In this document: positions 10,626 through 23,670 of the stretch, in pieces | Numbering within the stretch: position 1 is the stretch's first letter | How the letters are laid out: each line of letters opens with the position of its first letter | Source: Mesorhabditis belari | Lineage: Eukaryota; Nematoda; Chromadorea; Rhabditida; Rhabditidae | Direction: 5' to 3' | Length of the DNA stretch: 64,000 nt | NCBI GenBank assembly: GCA_958450365.1 | Contig: CAUEEP010000892.1 | Location: 297,001 to 361,000 of the forward strand | Notes under the pieces: model-generated | Databases searched by the model: none | Seen by the model: only the letters and a program-made list of their open reading frames with translations | What the model was told of the DNA's origin: nothing | Translations under genes and position numbers: made by a program

Positions 10626-12589
10626 TTAATGTTTGATTGCTGGGAAGAGCTGCTTGGTTGAATCTTGCGTTTTCGTCTAAAAGTTTAAGGGGTTTTCGAA
10701 ATTCAAAATTGAAAAAGTATGAGTCATAAGAATGCCAAAAAATACTTACAAAAGCTTCGTTAACACAGCGTTTCGGTAGTCTCGAATGAAATAGATCATT
10801 GATAAAGCATCCATAAGGGGATACATTGAGACAGGGATGAATAAGTAGCTACTAAAATATTAAATTGGTCCAATTCTTGATTTAAAGAAGATCTAATATT
10901 ATCTAATATTCATTATTGAGCTGGTTTCGCGTTTAAATATTAAATCAATCAATAAGTAATGAGCGTCTCCTTTATTTACAATTTTGCAAAAGCTAAACGA
11001 TAGATCTTTTTGGTATTTTAGTATGATAATTACCAAAGATATTAACATTATTGTACAAAGTTTTAACTTAATCTGATGGATGGATTTTTCTTTATCTTAT
11101 AAAATTTATCGGAGTACATGGAAGGTTTACTAACCATTCGCCAAGATAGATGTTCAAGATCGCCGAAAATTGGGTGACTAAACATGGGATACCCTCGAGT
11201 ACAAAAGGACAAGTTGTCTAAAGAGAAGATTCTTGAAAAATCCAATTTGATAAAGTTTTACATAACTTCATTGCATCTAGAATTGAATCCAAAGTTTCTT
11301 GACTCACTTGAGCGATAAGTGCATGCAAGAGATCGGTTTGCATCCTCCTTGTCCGGTTACTCATTTGAGTATTTTTCAGCGCTTTATGAATATTGACCGT
11401 GAACCAAACCTGGACTCTAAAATGTTAAAAAGTGAATTCAAAGCTTACCATTGCAAAAAACTTGCACAGCAACTGTGTGATGATGATCGATGTGGTCATT
11501 GCATTGTGAACTCGATATTTCTCAATGCCATCCGTGTCATTGTACTGAAAATCTTAATCTCTAGATCTCTGGAAATCTTAATCTCTTAATTTCTTAAGTC
11601 TAGATTTTTCAAACCGTGTACAAAGCGCCGAACACCGAAATCTTCTCCACGTCGACATCGTAAAAGCGTTGGAATTCGTCTTTTATATACCACTAAAAGA
11701 GTTCATTTCATTAACTATTGATCTAGTATTGTAGATTTAATATTTATCTAGTTAGACTTAATACAATTCCTCCTAAACTAACCAAATTGTTCCTGAGTGA
11801 CCAATTTGCTTGTGTTTCAAAGCACCAAGCCCAGAGAAACACATCGCACAGTATGTACAGGCCCAAGCCAAAGCGAACCGAGAACTTCTTGAACATCGGA
11901 ATCAGTCGGGTTCTAGAATCCTTTAAATCATTATTTTGGCTTTGCAAGGCAGGTAAATATCTTGAAAATCAACTCACTGACAAACAGCGATATATCGATA
12001 GAGAAAATGAAAGACGATGAGCACAATTTGCTTGTCATAGAGGCACAGCCAATAGATCAGCATCCACTAGAATCTTTTTATTGGAAGCCTTTAAGTTTCT
12101 GTAAAACTTCAAAGAGCAATATAGGATTGTTTTAACTAACCTGTCCAAATGATTTACTGATGAAGGGACTTAATGGACCAGCGACGTAGAATACATAGGC
12201 ATGCCCAACTATGTGAAGACCCTAGAACATTTTGTTGGTTGAAATATTTAAGAAGCACTCGTTTTTTAGCTCTAACATATCTACTCGAATCCTAATCTTA
12301 TTAATAATAAGTTTTTTACTGGGTCCTTCGTTCAGTTTGTAATTCTAGCAATACCGGCATCAATATTAGATGAAAAAGCGGGTAGATGATGTTGAAACCA
12401 GCAAATAGCATCATTAAGTACTTGTACTTGCCGAATTCAGGACGACTGAAAGATAAAGACACAATTTTTTCTCTTTGAAAGCGACTACCTATAGTTGGCA
12501 ATCAAAAACAACAGCAGTGAATTCGCCAGTATCGCAGAGGAACTCGAAAAATGACACACAAGATGGCCGATCTCCAAATGAGCCACCAT
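10626..12589 (-). CDS. Str-type serpentine chemoreceptor, intact
   Basis: Eleven exons join in phase: 12489-12589, 12355-12445, 12141-12221, 11978-12066, 11783-11912, 11615-11692, 11449-11544, 11307-11408, about 11145-11228, about 10751-10853, 10626-10676. They total 1005 nt and 334 residues, the usual Str length. Family marks: ILANSLLLFLIANY (TM1), EFGKYKYLMMLFAGFNIIYP (TM2), VFHFLYRYIAVC (TM3 end), WYIKDEF (loop), NRTRRMQTDLLHALIAQ before TM6, and YPLMDALSMIYFIRDYRNAV (TM7 with the P-x-x-D and YR signature). These seven-transmembrane receptors act in the cilia of amphid neurons as presumed odorant or pheromone sensors; the ligand cannot be inferred. No frameshift was found. A 570 bp MITE lies about 120 bp upstream of the start. 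Confidence 0.85.
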
Positions 12590-12705
12590 TTTGGGATTTT
12601 TTTTGATGGCTTTGAATCAACTAAACTCGATTCTGATGATGAGAACGGAGAGAGAAACTTGGAAATAATGAAAACGATCTAAAAATCTATTATAATCCAG
12701 TATTC

Positions 12706-13275
12706 TATTGGATTGTCCAGTTATGAATGCGCGTTTTTTACTATTTTGTAAATTTCTCAAGATACCGAAATCAAGAAAAAGATATATATGAGTATTATTC
12801 GAAAGCTGAAGATCTCCTCTACATTTTGATATAAAAAGTTTTTAAATTTGTTCTGCTTTTGGGCAAATTGACTGCACAGAAGAAGAGGCGGCCAAAAAAC
12901 GAAAGGGTGCCTTTGGATCGTTTTGGCTCCGCTCAAATTGAGTTAACCGTTTTATGTTTGGCCAATAGATATATCAATACAACTTTTTTTTTAATAACAA
13001 TTTCAGAGCATCTTTACTTTTCTTTTCTTTTCTGGGCGGTTATTTTACACCATAAAACTTGAGGAATAGCTAAGCTGAAATGGGTTTTTCGAAAACGACC
13101 TCTCCCTTTGTGTAGTCAATTTCCCAAAAAGTTGAATGATTTCAAAAAGTTTTTTTATTCCAAAATGTAGAGGAGATCTTCAGCTTTCGAATGATATATA
13201 ACCCTCATATACATCTGTTCGATATCTTGAGAAATTTATAAAATAGTAAAAACGCGCATTCTGGACAACCTAATA
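12706..13275. repeat. Mariner-type MITE, about 570 bp
   Basis: Inverted arms of about 140 bp (about 12706-12850 and 13130-13275). The ends read TATTGGATTGTCCAG on the left and, on the opposite strand at the right, TATTAGGTTGTCCAG, which resembles mariner ends. Both arms share GCTGAAGATCTCCTCTACATT or its complement. The centre has no coding capacity that I recognise. It lies immediately upstream of the Str gene and may contribute to its promoter region. Confidence 0.7.
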
Positions 13276-13339
13276 GTTTGCAATTTGGAGACTTCTCTGC
13301 TCTCTTTTCAGTCCGGTGACGTATTTACAAGGTTGAGCT

Positions 13340-13447
13340 ATGCCAGACAAGTCAAAGTCAGAGAAGCCAGATTCCGTCCAGAAACCGGTTTCAAACTCAA
13401 CTTCAGGCGAGCCAAGGAGCTTTGTGAACCAAGCAAGACAAGAGAAG
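13340..13447 (+). CDS. Possible first exon, unknown protein
   Basis: An ATG at 13340 opens a hydrophilic 36-residue stretch (starts MPDKSKSEKPDSVQKP) ending at a good donor, AAG|GTAAGTGA. Composition (Ser, Lys, Pro) is that of a disordered N-terminus. I could not find following exons in the next 800 bp, so this may be an orphan or chance exon. Confidence 0.2.
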
Positions 13448-13559
13448 GTAAGTGAAGCTACCTTGTCAACCTTGTCAGGTCAGAACCTTGTCAATATTTG
13501 TCTTCTGGCCCTGATCTTGCCTGGTCTGATCTGGCCTTTTGAACCCTGATCAAATGAAC

Positions 13560-14297
13560 AAAACAAAATTCAAATTTCATTGAGCTTACGGTAGCCACTC
13601 AACCATGAATACAGTAAGAACTCAACAAAACGAGTTACTAGAGCAGAAATTATTGCTGATTTTTAGAGATTTTCGTCCTTTTGAACACTCCAAAATTTTT
13701 TAACAACTGCTTTCATAGAAAAAACTTTGTATGTGCTTGTTGTCTTTGTGCACTCGAGCGTGAAATCGTTGTTGGATTAATCATAAAAATGCATTCAGAA
13801 TACAGATTTGCGTTTTCAACAATTACGGATTTGTGGATTAGTACATAGCTGATGTAATTGTAGAGTGATTTTGAAAGAGAATGTTGTACCGTAGGTGAAT
13901 TATGAAAACTAATGATCCTTTGCACTAAATCTGCTTAAAATCTACCAGAATATTCATGATTTTTAAATTTAAATACCAAATCTGTGAGTGTAAATCAAAA
14001 GCATCGTTTATTTTACGGATTCCAACCCTGGAGGTTTAAGCTTTAACTACAAAGCTTAACTACAAAGCTTAACTATATTATTTCCTACGCAATTTCAACT
14101 CTGCTAACAATGTTTTTTGGTGTGAACGAATTAACTGTTTACATTTATGCGACATCTTTCAGCAAAGTATTTCTTTTTAATTTGATGTCGAGGGTAGAAT
14201 TTTTATTTAATCAAGTACAAGAAAGTTCAGCTTGACTACTGTTATTTGCTTGCGAAAAGGAAAAAAGAAGCCACAGAAGAACAAAAAAATCGAAAAA
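13560..14297. other. Intergenic, AT-rich
   Basis: No gene was seen. A 13-14 bp unit (TACAAAGCTTAAC) is repeated in tandem near 14045-14075. Confidence 0.4.
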
Positions 14298-14619
14298 ATC
14301 AAAATCGCCTCAATCTTTCGATTAAAGCTGATAGAAAAATCACTTTAAATCTTTATTTCAGTGATATTTTCATAGTTTTTTGTTTTAATTTAGCAAAATA
14401 AGGCTTCTAAAGAAGCTCAAAAATTGAACAGAAGATTGCCCTTGCAGAGTTGCGCCAAGCGGTATGAGCCTAATGAAAGACGTATGAATTGGCCCCAAAA
14501 TTTGAATCTTTTTAAAAAATTAAGCCAAGGATGATCTTTTTTATGTAAAATATCACTGAAATAAAGATTTAAAGTGTTTTTCATATCAGCTTTAATCGAA
14601 AGATTGAGGCGATTTTGAT
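14298..14619. repeat. Inverted-repeat element (hairpin), about 320 bp
   Basis: Arms at 14298-14371 and 14546-14619 are nearly perfect reverse complements: ATCAAAATCGCCTCAATC on the left, GATTGAGGCGATTTTGAT on the right. The spacer is about 175 bp. It lies where the downstream exons of the Srx-like fragment would be expected. Confidence 0.7.
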
Positions 14620-14936
14620 GAAGATTGCCTGAAGCGCACAGTCAATTTTTTTCAATTCATCTTCGAATGCAATCCGAGCAAAAGCAGGTTAAACCGAGTT
14701 TTATTCACTTTTTGTTTTGTTTTTGTGAATTATTTTCATCGTTTTACAATGAAATTTATCTTGGATAAGTTTTCAAGAACGCTAGGGGCGCTTAACGCTA
14801 GGGGCGCTTAACAATTTTCACGCAGCTTGTACAGGATCAAACTGTTGCTGTTGGGCTTTGAGAGTTACAAAACTCGTTTAATGTTTGCAATTCATTGATA
14901 ACTGGATGAGGTTACCTCAAACACTTTCAAACTCAC

Positions 14937-15239
14937 CAAATCGCACAAGGCACTCCCCATAAAAGATGACACGAATTGATTATGGTTAGGTTGAGCAAAT
15001 CGAGTACAATGTAATGTTTCACAAGATCTAAGCTGGTTTGCTGACGTAACTTTATAGCTGTAAACCTCTCAGAAATGAGTTCTTCTGCACGACCACCAAT
15101 CCCATAATTCCAACAGCAACACCAGTTAATCCTAGCTGAAATGAATGAATAACACTATCAACTAGTTTTCATTTACCATAGTCATCACAAAAGACTCTGT
15201 GTAGTTATCGAAGTCACTAACTGTTACGTTTGTAGACAT
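14937..15239 (-). pseudogene. Srx-like chemoreceptor, 5' exons only
   Basis: Three 5' exons are readable: a start exon (ATG at 15239; begins MSTNVTVSDFDNYTE), one with GVAVGIMGLVVVQKNSFLR (TM1 and its following basic turn), and one with VLDLLNLTIINSCHLLWGVP (TM2). They match exon for exon the fragment at 24.9-25.2 kb (LGVAFGVTGLFVVRKNS, then FIDLSNFIIINASHVIWAVP). That layout suits class-X serpentine receptors. No exons for TM3-TM7 follow; instead there is a hairpin element at 14.3-14.6 kb. I read it as a truncated gene. A short direct duplication (GCTAGGGGCGCTTAAC twice) lies at about 14781-14812. Confidence 0.5.
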
Positions 15240-15459
15240 TTAGGCTAAAATTAAGAGATTACAAAGGTCTGGTGAGAACAGAGGTTCATAACACGGTTTT
15301 TCAAGTAAATGAAATAAAGAAAGAAACATAGATAACATATTAGATCAAAACACAAAGCAAAAACCTGGACGAGTGAAACATTGTTCATTTTACAAGCTGA
15401 AACACTAGCAGTATTTCCCTTATTAAAAAAAGTCAACAGACTGAAGTTTTCACAGATTG

Positions 15460-15786
15460 TATTCTTTGACAGAAAAGAACTTGAATTTGTTCGAAAAATG
15501 TCGTTTTTTCAAAGTATGGGAACGATCTCATGAACTTTCTGTTAACACAGTTGAACCGTCATCTTTTTTTAAAAGTGATTTCCTTGACATTGTATTCCAT
15601 GAGAGAAATCCTGTTTTCCATGAGTTTTTTTTTCGTATTCTGTTCAATGGCTAAACTTTTTGGGTCCAAAGTTTTCTCGATTGATGTAGCGTTGTTCAGC
15701 CAGAAATAAAGCAAAAGAAAGATAAAGAGTAAAGTAAAGCAAAATTTAAAGTGTCTGAGGGAAGTATAAAATCGAAAAATGTACAT
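15460..15786 (-). CDS. Possible type II membrane protein, N-terminal exons
   Basis: From an ATG at 15786: a short basic N-terminus, a strong hydrophobic segment (FCFTLLFIFLLLYFWL), then a hydrophilic stem. A second exon after TTAACAG at about 15545 would encode RSFPYFEKTTFFEQ and more. This is the layout of a Golgi type II enzyme, but no catalytic motif follows, and I do not assign a family. It could be a decayed gene. Confidence 0.25.
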
Positions 15787-15799
15787 TGTTTGAGATGGG

Positions 15800-16255
15800 A
15801 CTCATAAATAGTAATAAGTTTTTGAGCTTTTCTGTTAAATATTCATTGTACACTTTAAATATTTCTATTAAATCTTGATTAGTTTTCGATGGTAACCAGC
15901 ATTTACCTGGAAGACGCGGAATACGATTGCCATAAAAAAATCAAATGTAGCACGTAACTGTAGCTTGGTCAATCAAAAAGAAATTGCTAAGAATTTTTTT
16001 CAGAGTATTCAGAACTTGCTAAGAAAAAAAATTGCAAATTGTAAGATCTGTAATTCTAGAGCTTTCCAGGTTTAGAGTTAGAGCCTTTAGTTCAAAATTT
16101 TAAATGCTTATTCCTTATCAGCTAAACAACTTTCTATCAACTTTGCTTTTTTTGGAATCAATCCAGACTCATTCTTTACCTTTCTTTCCCTTTCCCTTTC
16201 ATTTATTTTTTCATTTCTAGTGTTTTACATTAAAAAAACAAATTACTTATCAAAA
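15800..16255. other. Intergenic 3' of vitellogenin
   Basis: AT-rich, no gene seen. It ends at the vitellogenin polyadenylation signal region. Confidence 0.4.
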
Positions 16256-16261
16256 TTTATT
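16256..16261 (-). terminator. Vitellogenin poly(A) signal
   Basis: TTTATT on the plus strand is AATAAA on the minus strand, about 105 bp beyond the vitellogenin stop codon (16364-16366). It is the nearest canonical signal. Confidence 0.55.
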
Positions 16262-16363
16262 GCATTCGCACGGAATGGGTGCTCAAATTATGGCTTTTGA
16301 TAGCCATGATTACATAAAAAAGCTCATTTCAATAGTTATTGGATTGGATTGATCGATGAGTGT

Positions 16364-19300
16364 TTAGTAGACACGGCAAAGTTTGGGCAACTCGATGCGA
16401 TCGGTGAGAGACATTGGAAGGGAACGAATCTGAAAAAATGAAGGAATTGAAGGAGATTGGATATTTGATAGGGAATAGGAATTGGAGTACTGTAGTGTCT
16501 ATTGGAATTGTAATGCTCAAGCAGTTAAGCTCTTCAATCAACAACTTACAGACTGTGTCATGATCCTCAACTATTTAAGCACTCTTACTCGATCTAAAGT
16601 AGGCTAGCAGACTAACGTAGTAAGTCTCTGCAATCTTCAGCCCAATCTCCCCATTTGTCTATCCTTTTCTCCCTTTTTGTTCTTTTATTTTTGCCCTTCA
16701 CACTCACCTCCTCCATGATCGACTCCTCTCCACGCTTAAGGCCGTTCACAATGCGACGAGTGCGGCGATCCGAGCGTGGAAGGCAAGCCAATTTCACCTT
16801 GCGGTTCTCGGTCTCAATGAGCTCATCTCCTGGCTGGCATTTGGGTTGTTCCTCCATCGAGAAGCAGGTCTTTCCCTCACGCTCAACCATCACGATCTCG
16901 TTTTCGGGCTCTGGAAATAGATGGAATGAGATGGAACAAGTGTGACTCAGACTAGTAGTTCAATGTCTAAGAATCACAGTTATTCTTAGAGTCAGACTAT
17001 GCCCAATTCCCTCCGCTCAACCAACCGTAGGTGTTCTCCTCCTCGTTGCGGATGTTCTTGCGGCTGATGTGCTTCTTGAGGTTCTTCTTGAGCATTTTGC
17101 GTGATCGCTTCTCTCCCATGTTCTCCTCCTCGAAATCTTGACGGGGATTCCAGAAAGATTCCTCGGAATCGTAGCGTTCCTCCTCATCAGACTCAACTCC
17201 GTAGTTCTTCTTCTCCTTCAATTTCGACTCCTCGACCTCGCATTCGTTGTCACGGCGAAGCCACGAGCGGTGGAATTCCTCGATGTCTTCTGAAAAGGAT
17301 GGTTGATTAGAGAAATGATTTAAGAATTCAGATAATGAATCGGTGACTAATCTAAGCAATCACTTCTAGGTATTGCAAGTGAATCTAGACCACTAGCCCT
17401 AGGCCAACTTCTATCCTAACACCTTCAACCCATTCAGCCCAATATCAGCTCAATTCCAATTCCCATCCGCTTTCTTTTCCACCCACCAGTCTCCTCGTTG
17501 TCGGCACGGCGGAACTCGTTGTCGCGGCGTCCATCGAAATGTCCGCAAAGTCCGCATTGGGTGTTCTCAGTGCGCTTGTCAGCCTTGATCTCGACCTTGT
17601 ATCCATCGAAACGGATGGTCATCTTTGGGATGGTGATCTCGCATGATGATTCTCCTGAAAATCCATTGATCATTCAATTTCAACTCAAAACCAACCGATA
17701 AGCTTGATTCCCATATCGTAGAGAGCCTCCTCGTCCTCGACACGGCGTCCATCAACCTTGCAGACGATCTTCTCTTGCTTCAACTCGCACTCGATTTCCT
17801 TCTCTTGAGTCACAATCTTGAGCTTCTTCTCCTCAGAGTTCTTCTCCATGTTCTTCATCATCACAACGTATTCGGGCTCTTGAGAGCAATCCTTGGCAAG
17901 CACCGAATAGCAAGTGGTCAATGGGGTCTTGTAGAGAAGTCCATCAAAGGTCGACACCTTGTTTGAGGAAACCTCGCACTCGGAAGTTGGCATGAAGACC
18001 GAGGCCCACGAGCTCTTGTTGTTCAATCCCTTGAGGGAGACACGGCGAGATCCGAGGGACATCAATGGGATACGGATTGGGGAATAGGCCTCCTTGACGA
18101 TGAGTTTCTCTCCATTGCACTCAACGGTGAAGTTGACGCGACGGCAGTCCTCGGGCTCGACGACGGCCTCGATCTTGAAGCGGCGAGAGTCGGAGCTGAT
18201 CGATTCGACTTGTCCAGACATGTAGAACTCGGACTTCAAGAGGTCGAAGAGACGACGGAAGACCAATTCGTTGTCCTTGGAGAGGTCCTTGTCGACGAGG
18301 ACGACGTACTTGTTGAGCTTGGAAGCCTCGCGGAGCATGTCGTATTTCTCGAGTCCCTTGTTGCTCTCGTAGTCGATCTCCTTGACGAAACGGGCCATCT
18401 CTTGGGATTGAGTCTTCTGGAGACGGATGTTCATCTCGTTCTTCTCCTCAGATCCCCAACGGCACTTGAGGGTTCCCTCGACTTCTTTGTGGCGCATCTC
18501 CTTCAACTCCTTGATGGTCTTGGGGGATTCGGGGAAGACGAGCTCTCCGCTCATTTGGAGTTCCCAGTCGCGGCGCTCCTTCTCGAGAAGTGGCGAGCGT
18601 TTGCATTGAAGATCGAAGCGGCACACCTTGAGCTCCTCATCGCACGATCCTTTCACGGACATCTCTCCCTTGATGGTCTTTGGTCCTCCGACGGTGTAAA
18701 GGCGGAAGTTGACGCGTCCCTCGTGTCCCTTCAACGATTTCATCGACTCGTAGTGCTTCTTGGAGTGGGTGCGGCGAGAGACACGCTCATCAGCACGCTC
18801 CTCAGACTCGTCAGAGGTCTCCAAACCGAACTCCTTCTCAGTGAAGATCTCATCGTAGCGGGGTGACTCGTACTCGGATGAGGCCATCTTGGTGTACTTG
18901 GGCTCAACCTCGAGGACGATCTCTTTCACGGACTCGGCGGTGGGGATAAGGACAATCTGGAAATTAGAGTTTTGGCTCTAGATCTGTGTTTAGCTTAAGT
19001 CTTGTGTACTATTCTGAGCTCCCTAGATAGGGATCCTGTTATTCGATCAGTTTGTGATCAATTAAGCTCATCTTTTCCTAATCTAACTCTACTTGACTCA
19101 ATCACCATCGTGTTAGAAGTTTTGCCTTGTCTATCTCATTGTCATCATTACCTGGACGTGGTTCTCTCCGAAGAGGATCGACTCGGGGGTCTTCTTGTCG
19201 AAGACGTGGCGGTGGACGGATCCGATGACCTCAGTGCGGAGACCGAAGTGCTCCTCTCCGTAGGATTTCTCGTAGTGGACAGAGGTCTTCTCGAACGATG

Positions 19301-22300
19301 GAATACGGATGGTCTTCTCCTCAAGAACTGGCACTTGCTTGTTGTTGAATGAGCGGACGAAAGTGGTTGGGCGAGACTCGACGAGGAGAACACGTTTCTC
19401 CTCCTTGGGAAGACGGAGGACAGCCTTGAGTTGTTGTTTCTCATCGTTGTACTCGACTTGTCCGTGGATTGGAAGAGTTGATTGGATCGAGTGGAAGACA
19501 CGGGATCCGATGTCCATCTCGGGGGAGAAGACCGTCATTTCGGTGACATGGGTGGAGACGAACGAGGGCTCCATCTCGACACGGAGAGACATCTTCGGGG
19601 AGATCTCAGCCTTGATGTGGGCCTTGATGTGGGCGACGGTTGGGAGCTTGGAGGTGACCTGGAAATTATAGGAATAGGTGGATTCAGATTAAATGTTGAT
19701 TATTGATACCAAGAGATAAATTCGGACATAGGCAAAAGATTATAAGTCAATTCTTGGATATTATCGATCCGTAGTGAATTATGGTACCGGTAACTGACTA
19801 TTAGGTCTAAGAATACTGTATCTAGGAACTCTAAAAGATTACTGTACCTGGAGTGGGAGTCCAAGGGTGGTTGGGACGATGCGGACGTGCTCGTAGACGT
19901 ATCCAGAGAGAACTCCCTCGAAACGGAATCCCTTGGCGATCTTGCGGATCATCTCGGATGAAGAGATCGACGAATCAGAGCGGACGATCTTCTCAATGAG
20001 TTGCTCCTCAACGGGAAGGACAGCATAGTCCAAGTTCTTGTAGCGGATGTAGAGCATACCGAAGGCATCCTCTCCATTCTCGTTTTGGCGGGATTGGATC
20101 TTCATCTGACGAACGAGTTCCTTGAGGGCCTCACGGAGTGGAGCCTTGGAGGAAGAGCGTTGTCCGCGGAGAACGATCTCGGTCTCGGTTTTCTCGAGTT
20201 TCTTGAGGAGTGGGATGAGCACTTGATCGAGGTTATTTTGGAAGAGTCCAACTTGGACGAGGTGTTTGTTCCATTGTCCGGCAAAGACAGAGTCGACCGA
20301 GGCGAGAAGTTCGTGTGGGAGAACGGACTCGTTGGAGAAGACTGAGGCAACATCCATGGTCATTCCGAAGTCGAAGAGACGAGAGTACCATGGGAGATGG
20401 ACATGGGTGGAGGTGGAGAGTGGAGAAGAGCGGAGCATGCGAAGAGAGACATTGATGTCCTCGGCGAGCTTGGTCTCACATGGGTTCTTCTTGGACTCGG
20501 AGAACGAGCGGAGAAGAGAGACTCCGAAAGAGCGGAGTTGGGTGGATGGCTCGATGTTGAGTTGGTGAACGATTTGATCGAGAAGGGAACGCTCGGGGCG
20601 GGAGTGGACAAGTTGGTAGAGGGCCGAGACGCGGAGTGGGACTGGCTCGCGAAGAGATTTGAAGAGGGGAAGGCACACCGATTGCACCTTGCGGGGCATC
20701 TGGTCGCGGAGCTGGAATTTGTGTGTAAGTACAATCCTTAGATGTTGAATTGATAAGTGTTTTCGTTTAATAGGTCAAGATTAGACTACTAGAATTGAAC
20801 TAGAGTTTGAGCTGTCATCCAGAATCAGAGGCTAATTTTGATCTAGACTTTCAATCTGCCAAAAGTTATTCTAGATTTTAAGGGACTAGAGGCTTCTTAG
20901 AGTAGCTCTTTTTAAAGTTGGTTAGTTTCTGATTATCTTCTGATTGGTTAGCTCTTCTAATTGTCAAACCCACCATGCGAAGAGAGTCAACGGCGGCTTG
21001 GCGGACAACGAGTGGTTGACGGCGATCATAGATGACCTTCTCAAGGAAATGAATGGAGACATCAAGGGCAGAGTTGGCAACAGCCTTGAGGACGAGGACC
21101 TTCTCGTAACGGGAAGTGGCCGATTCGAAGAGAGTTTCCCATTCCTTCAACCATTCAGTCTTGAGCTCACGACGGCATTCCTTCTCTCCTTCGATTTCGA
21201 TGGCCCACGATTCCTTGGTGATCTCCTTCTTTGAGCAGACACCGTTCATCAAAGCTCCGGTGGTGAGAAGGACGGATTGGCGGAGAATTGGCTCCTCACG
21301 GCAAACCTTGGACTTGACCAAACGCAAGAGTGAGTTGACAATGTTCTCGGATGGGACACGGGTGTTCACGAGTCCCTTGATGACGATAGCGGCACGGATT
21401 GGGGAGATTTCCTTCTTCTCGCATTTCTCAACAAAGTGCTCAATGGTGACCTTGGTTCCGGCAGCAATGAGAGCATCGGTGAGGAACTCACGAACCTTCT
21501 CGATCTTCTCAGCATAGACTTCGGTTTCCCAGAAGTGGCGGTGGATCTCTTGCACCTCACGCTCAGTGCACATGCGGAAGACCTCGACGATGCGGGCAAA
21601 GTTGTGGTTTGTCTCAAGGGTGACTCCGTCTTTCTCGGACTCCTCCATCGAGGCAAGGGTGAGGCGGATGTACTTGTCCATGAGCTCCTTCTTGGGGACT
21701 CCGGCGAATCCGGTGAGTGTGTAGGATTGCTCGTCTCCGTTCATCCAGAACTTCTCACGGGCCAATTCCATCTCGTAGTTGTAGAGAAGGGAAGACTTCT
21801 TTCCGTTGCGGGGCTCCTCAACACGCTCAGCCGACTTGATGTTGACAAGGCGCATCTTTTGGTGGACGTAGGTGGCGAGCATCTCTTGATCCTTCGAGAA
21901 GGGGGAGAAGACGTACCTGGAAAAGAAATGGATCAATGGTGGATGATCAGTGTGGGAAACCCTAGATTAGATCAATCCCAAATACTCACTCGGACTTGAG
22001 CTCGACCTCGGTGATAAGGAAACGCTCCTCATCCTCTCCGCGAACCTTGTAGCTGATGACAGTTTGAGATTCAGGGCGAGCATCGGTGGCCTCACACATG
22101 GAGCACTCTGGAAAAGGAGTATTGAATAAGGAGATAATTGGTGAATATCCATTTCTTGATTAACACAAACCAGCGGAGTAACGGGGTCCATAGCGGATAT
22201 CAATACGCTTGGGGCATTTCTCGAAGTTGAGCGACTTGGTGATCTCTTTCTCCTCGCGGTTCTTCTCCGATTCGACGATTGTGTAGGCGACCTCGCACTC

Positions 22301-23562
22301 ACCCTCGAGGGTGCGCTGAAAAGGGTGAACTTGGGTTTGAGGGCTAGTTCAAGAATGTTTTAGATCAGACTCTAGGTGCTTGATTATCTAGAAATACTGT
22401 AATCTTGTGTATCCAGGTAAGAATCTAGCAAAGTACTAGTCTATTTCGGGCTGTGATTGGAGATTTATCAAGTGAAAAGGCTCGATTAGATCGGAACTTT
22501 CTATCAAATCGTTCTATTAATCTCATTTTCCATCCTCATCCAAATCTACCTCGGTGACGGTGAAGAACTTGTTGTTGGAGACGGTCTTCGTGTTGTACTC
22601 CTCTTGGGTCTTGCGTGGGCTCATTTGAACTTGGAGCATGTTGAGAATGGAGCGCTTGATGTTCTCCGACCAGGCGGATTCCTCCTCCGAGAAGACGATC
22701 TGAAGAAGGGAATGATTGGAATGGAAAGGATTAGGATTCGAATCTTTTGGCCAAATCTCACCTCAGAGATGATTCCTTGGTGGTAACGGAAGCGGATTGG
22801 AAGCTTGATCTGCTCGCGTTGCTCGGAGGTCAATTGCGACTCCTCGAGCGACACCTGGAAATGGGGACCATCATTGGGAAAGATACTCAGTTATTGTCGA
22901 GATTAGAAATCAATTGTAGATCTCTAATCTATTTCCCCATCTCTTTCTTTCCCATTTCCCCACCTCAGAGATGATGCGTGGCTCGGTGAGCTGCTTGTGG
23001 CCATTGGTAAGCTTGACATTGTCGAGACGGAGAATCGAGTGTTTCTCGTTGACAGTGATGAAGACTTTTGAGTGGATTTGTTGAAGGGAATGAGACGAGG
23101 ATCCTTTCACGGGCACGCCCGAGACGATCTGCAAATTGAGATGGAAATGAATGATGCTGAGGAAATCGAGTCATTTGGGAGGTTCTCAAAGAAGCGGCTC
23201 AAAAACTGTTCAAAAACTTTTAAAGTATCGACTACAGTACTCCTATATATACAGTACCCAATTCTAGGTCCTGTTCCAATCCAATCCACCAACCTGTCTT
23301 TTCTCTCTAGGTACCCAATATAGTACCGCTTCTTATATCCTATTTAAGTGATCCCTATCGACTAAACTGTCCTTCCCCATTACAGTCTCTCTTACCATAC
23401 TCCCCGATCCTACCTCTTTCCTACAGTATTCTCTCAAATACGAACCTGTCCCTTCCACTCGAACTCGTAGGTGTTTCCCTTGTTGAACGATCGTTCTTCC
23501 CATTGACGGGAGGACGCAGCGAGGGCGATGGCCAAAAGGCCGAATGCAGCCAGCAGTTTCAT
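16364..23562 (-). CDS. Vitellogenin (yolk protein precursor)
   Basis: Fourteen exons (23446-23562, 22964-23128, 22762-22854, 22550-22699, 22171-22315, 21990-22107, 20974-21916, 19848-20711, 19152-19658, 17696-18956, 17487-17654, 17026-17289, 16708-16910, 16364-16429) total 5064 nt, or 1687 residues, all in phase. The signal peptide is MKLLAAFGLLAIALAAS. Residues of roughly 20-700 are the lipid-transfer LPD_N module that includes a Cys pair (ECSMCE), followed by the DUF1943 region. A von Willebrand D domain lies near the end, with TQCGLCGHFDGRRDNEF (the CGLCG motif). The last exon ends IELPKLCRVY. No polyserine phosvitin stretch is present, as is usual in nematodes. The product carries lipid from intestine to oocytes. 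Strong codon bias and GC enrichment against its surroundings suggest very high expression. Long open frames on the opposite strand are by-products of that bias. Confidence 0.95.
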
Positions 23563-23626
23563 CTCTCTGAGGAAGAGACAAAGGGCTCTGACCGAACTGG
23601 TACCGAAACACTCGATTCAACCGACA

Positions 23627-23632
23627 TTTATA
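23627..23632 (-). promoter_or_regulatory. TATA box of vitellogenin
   Basis: TTTATA on the plus strand reads GAGTATAAATG on the minus strand, about 65 bp before the start codon at 23562. That leaves room for a transcription start and a short 5' UTR. Strong intestinal yolk genes commonly have such a box. Confidence 0.6.
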
Positions 23633-23670
23633 CTCATTTCAGATCAAATCTCGAGACATGTCCATCTTTC

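Noticed and set aside
18210..18866. Long plus-strand open frame of 218 codons
   Set aside because: It lies antisense to vitellogenin exon 10; its Leu/Glu/Asp-rich composition is the mirror of the biased codons of the real gene.
19839..21999. Several other open frames of 80-190 codons on both strands
   Set aside because: All overlap vitellogenin exons 7-9 in other frames; the exon chain in the true frame sums exactly to 1687 codons plus stop.
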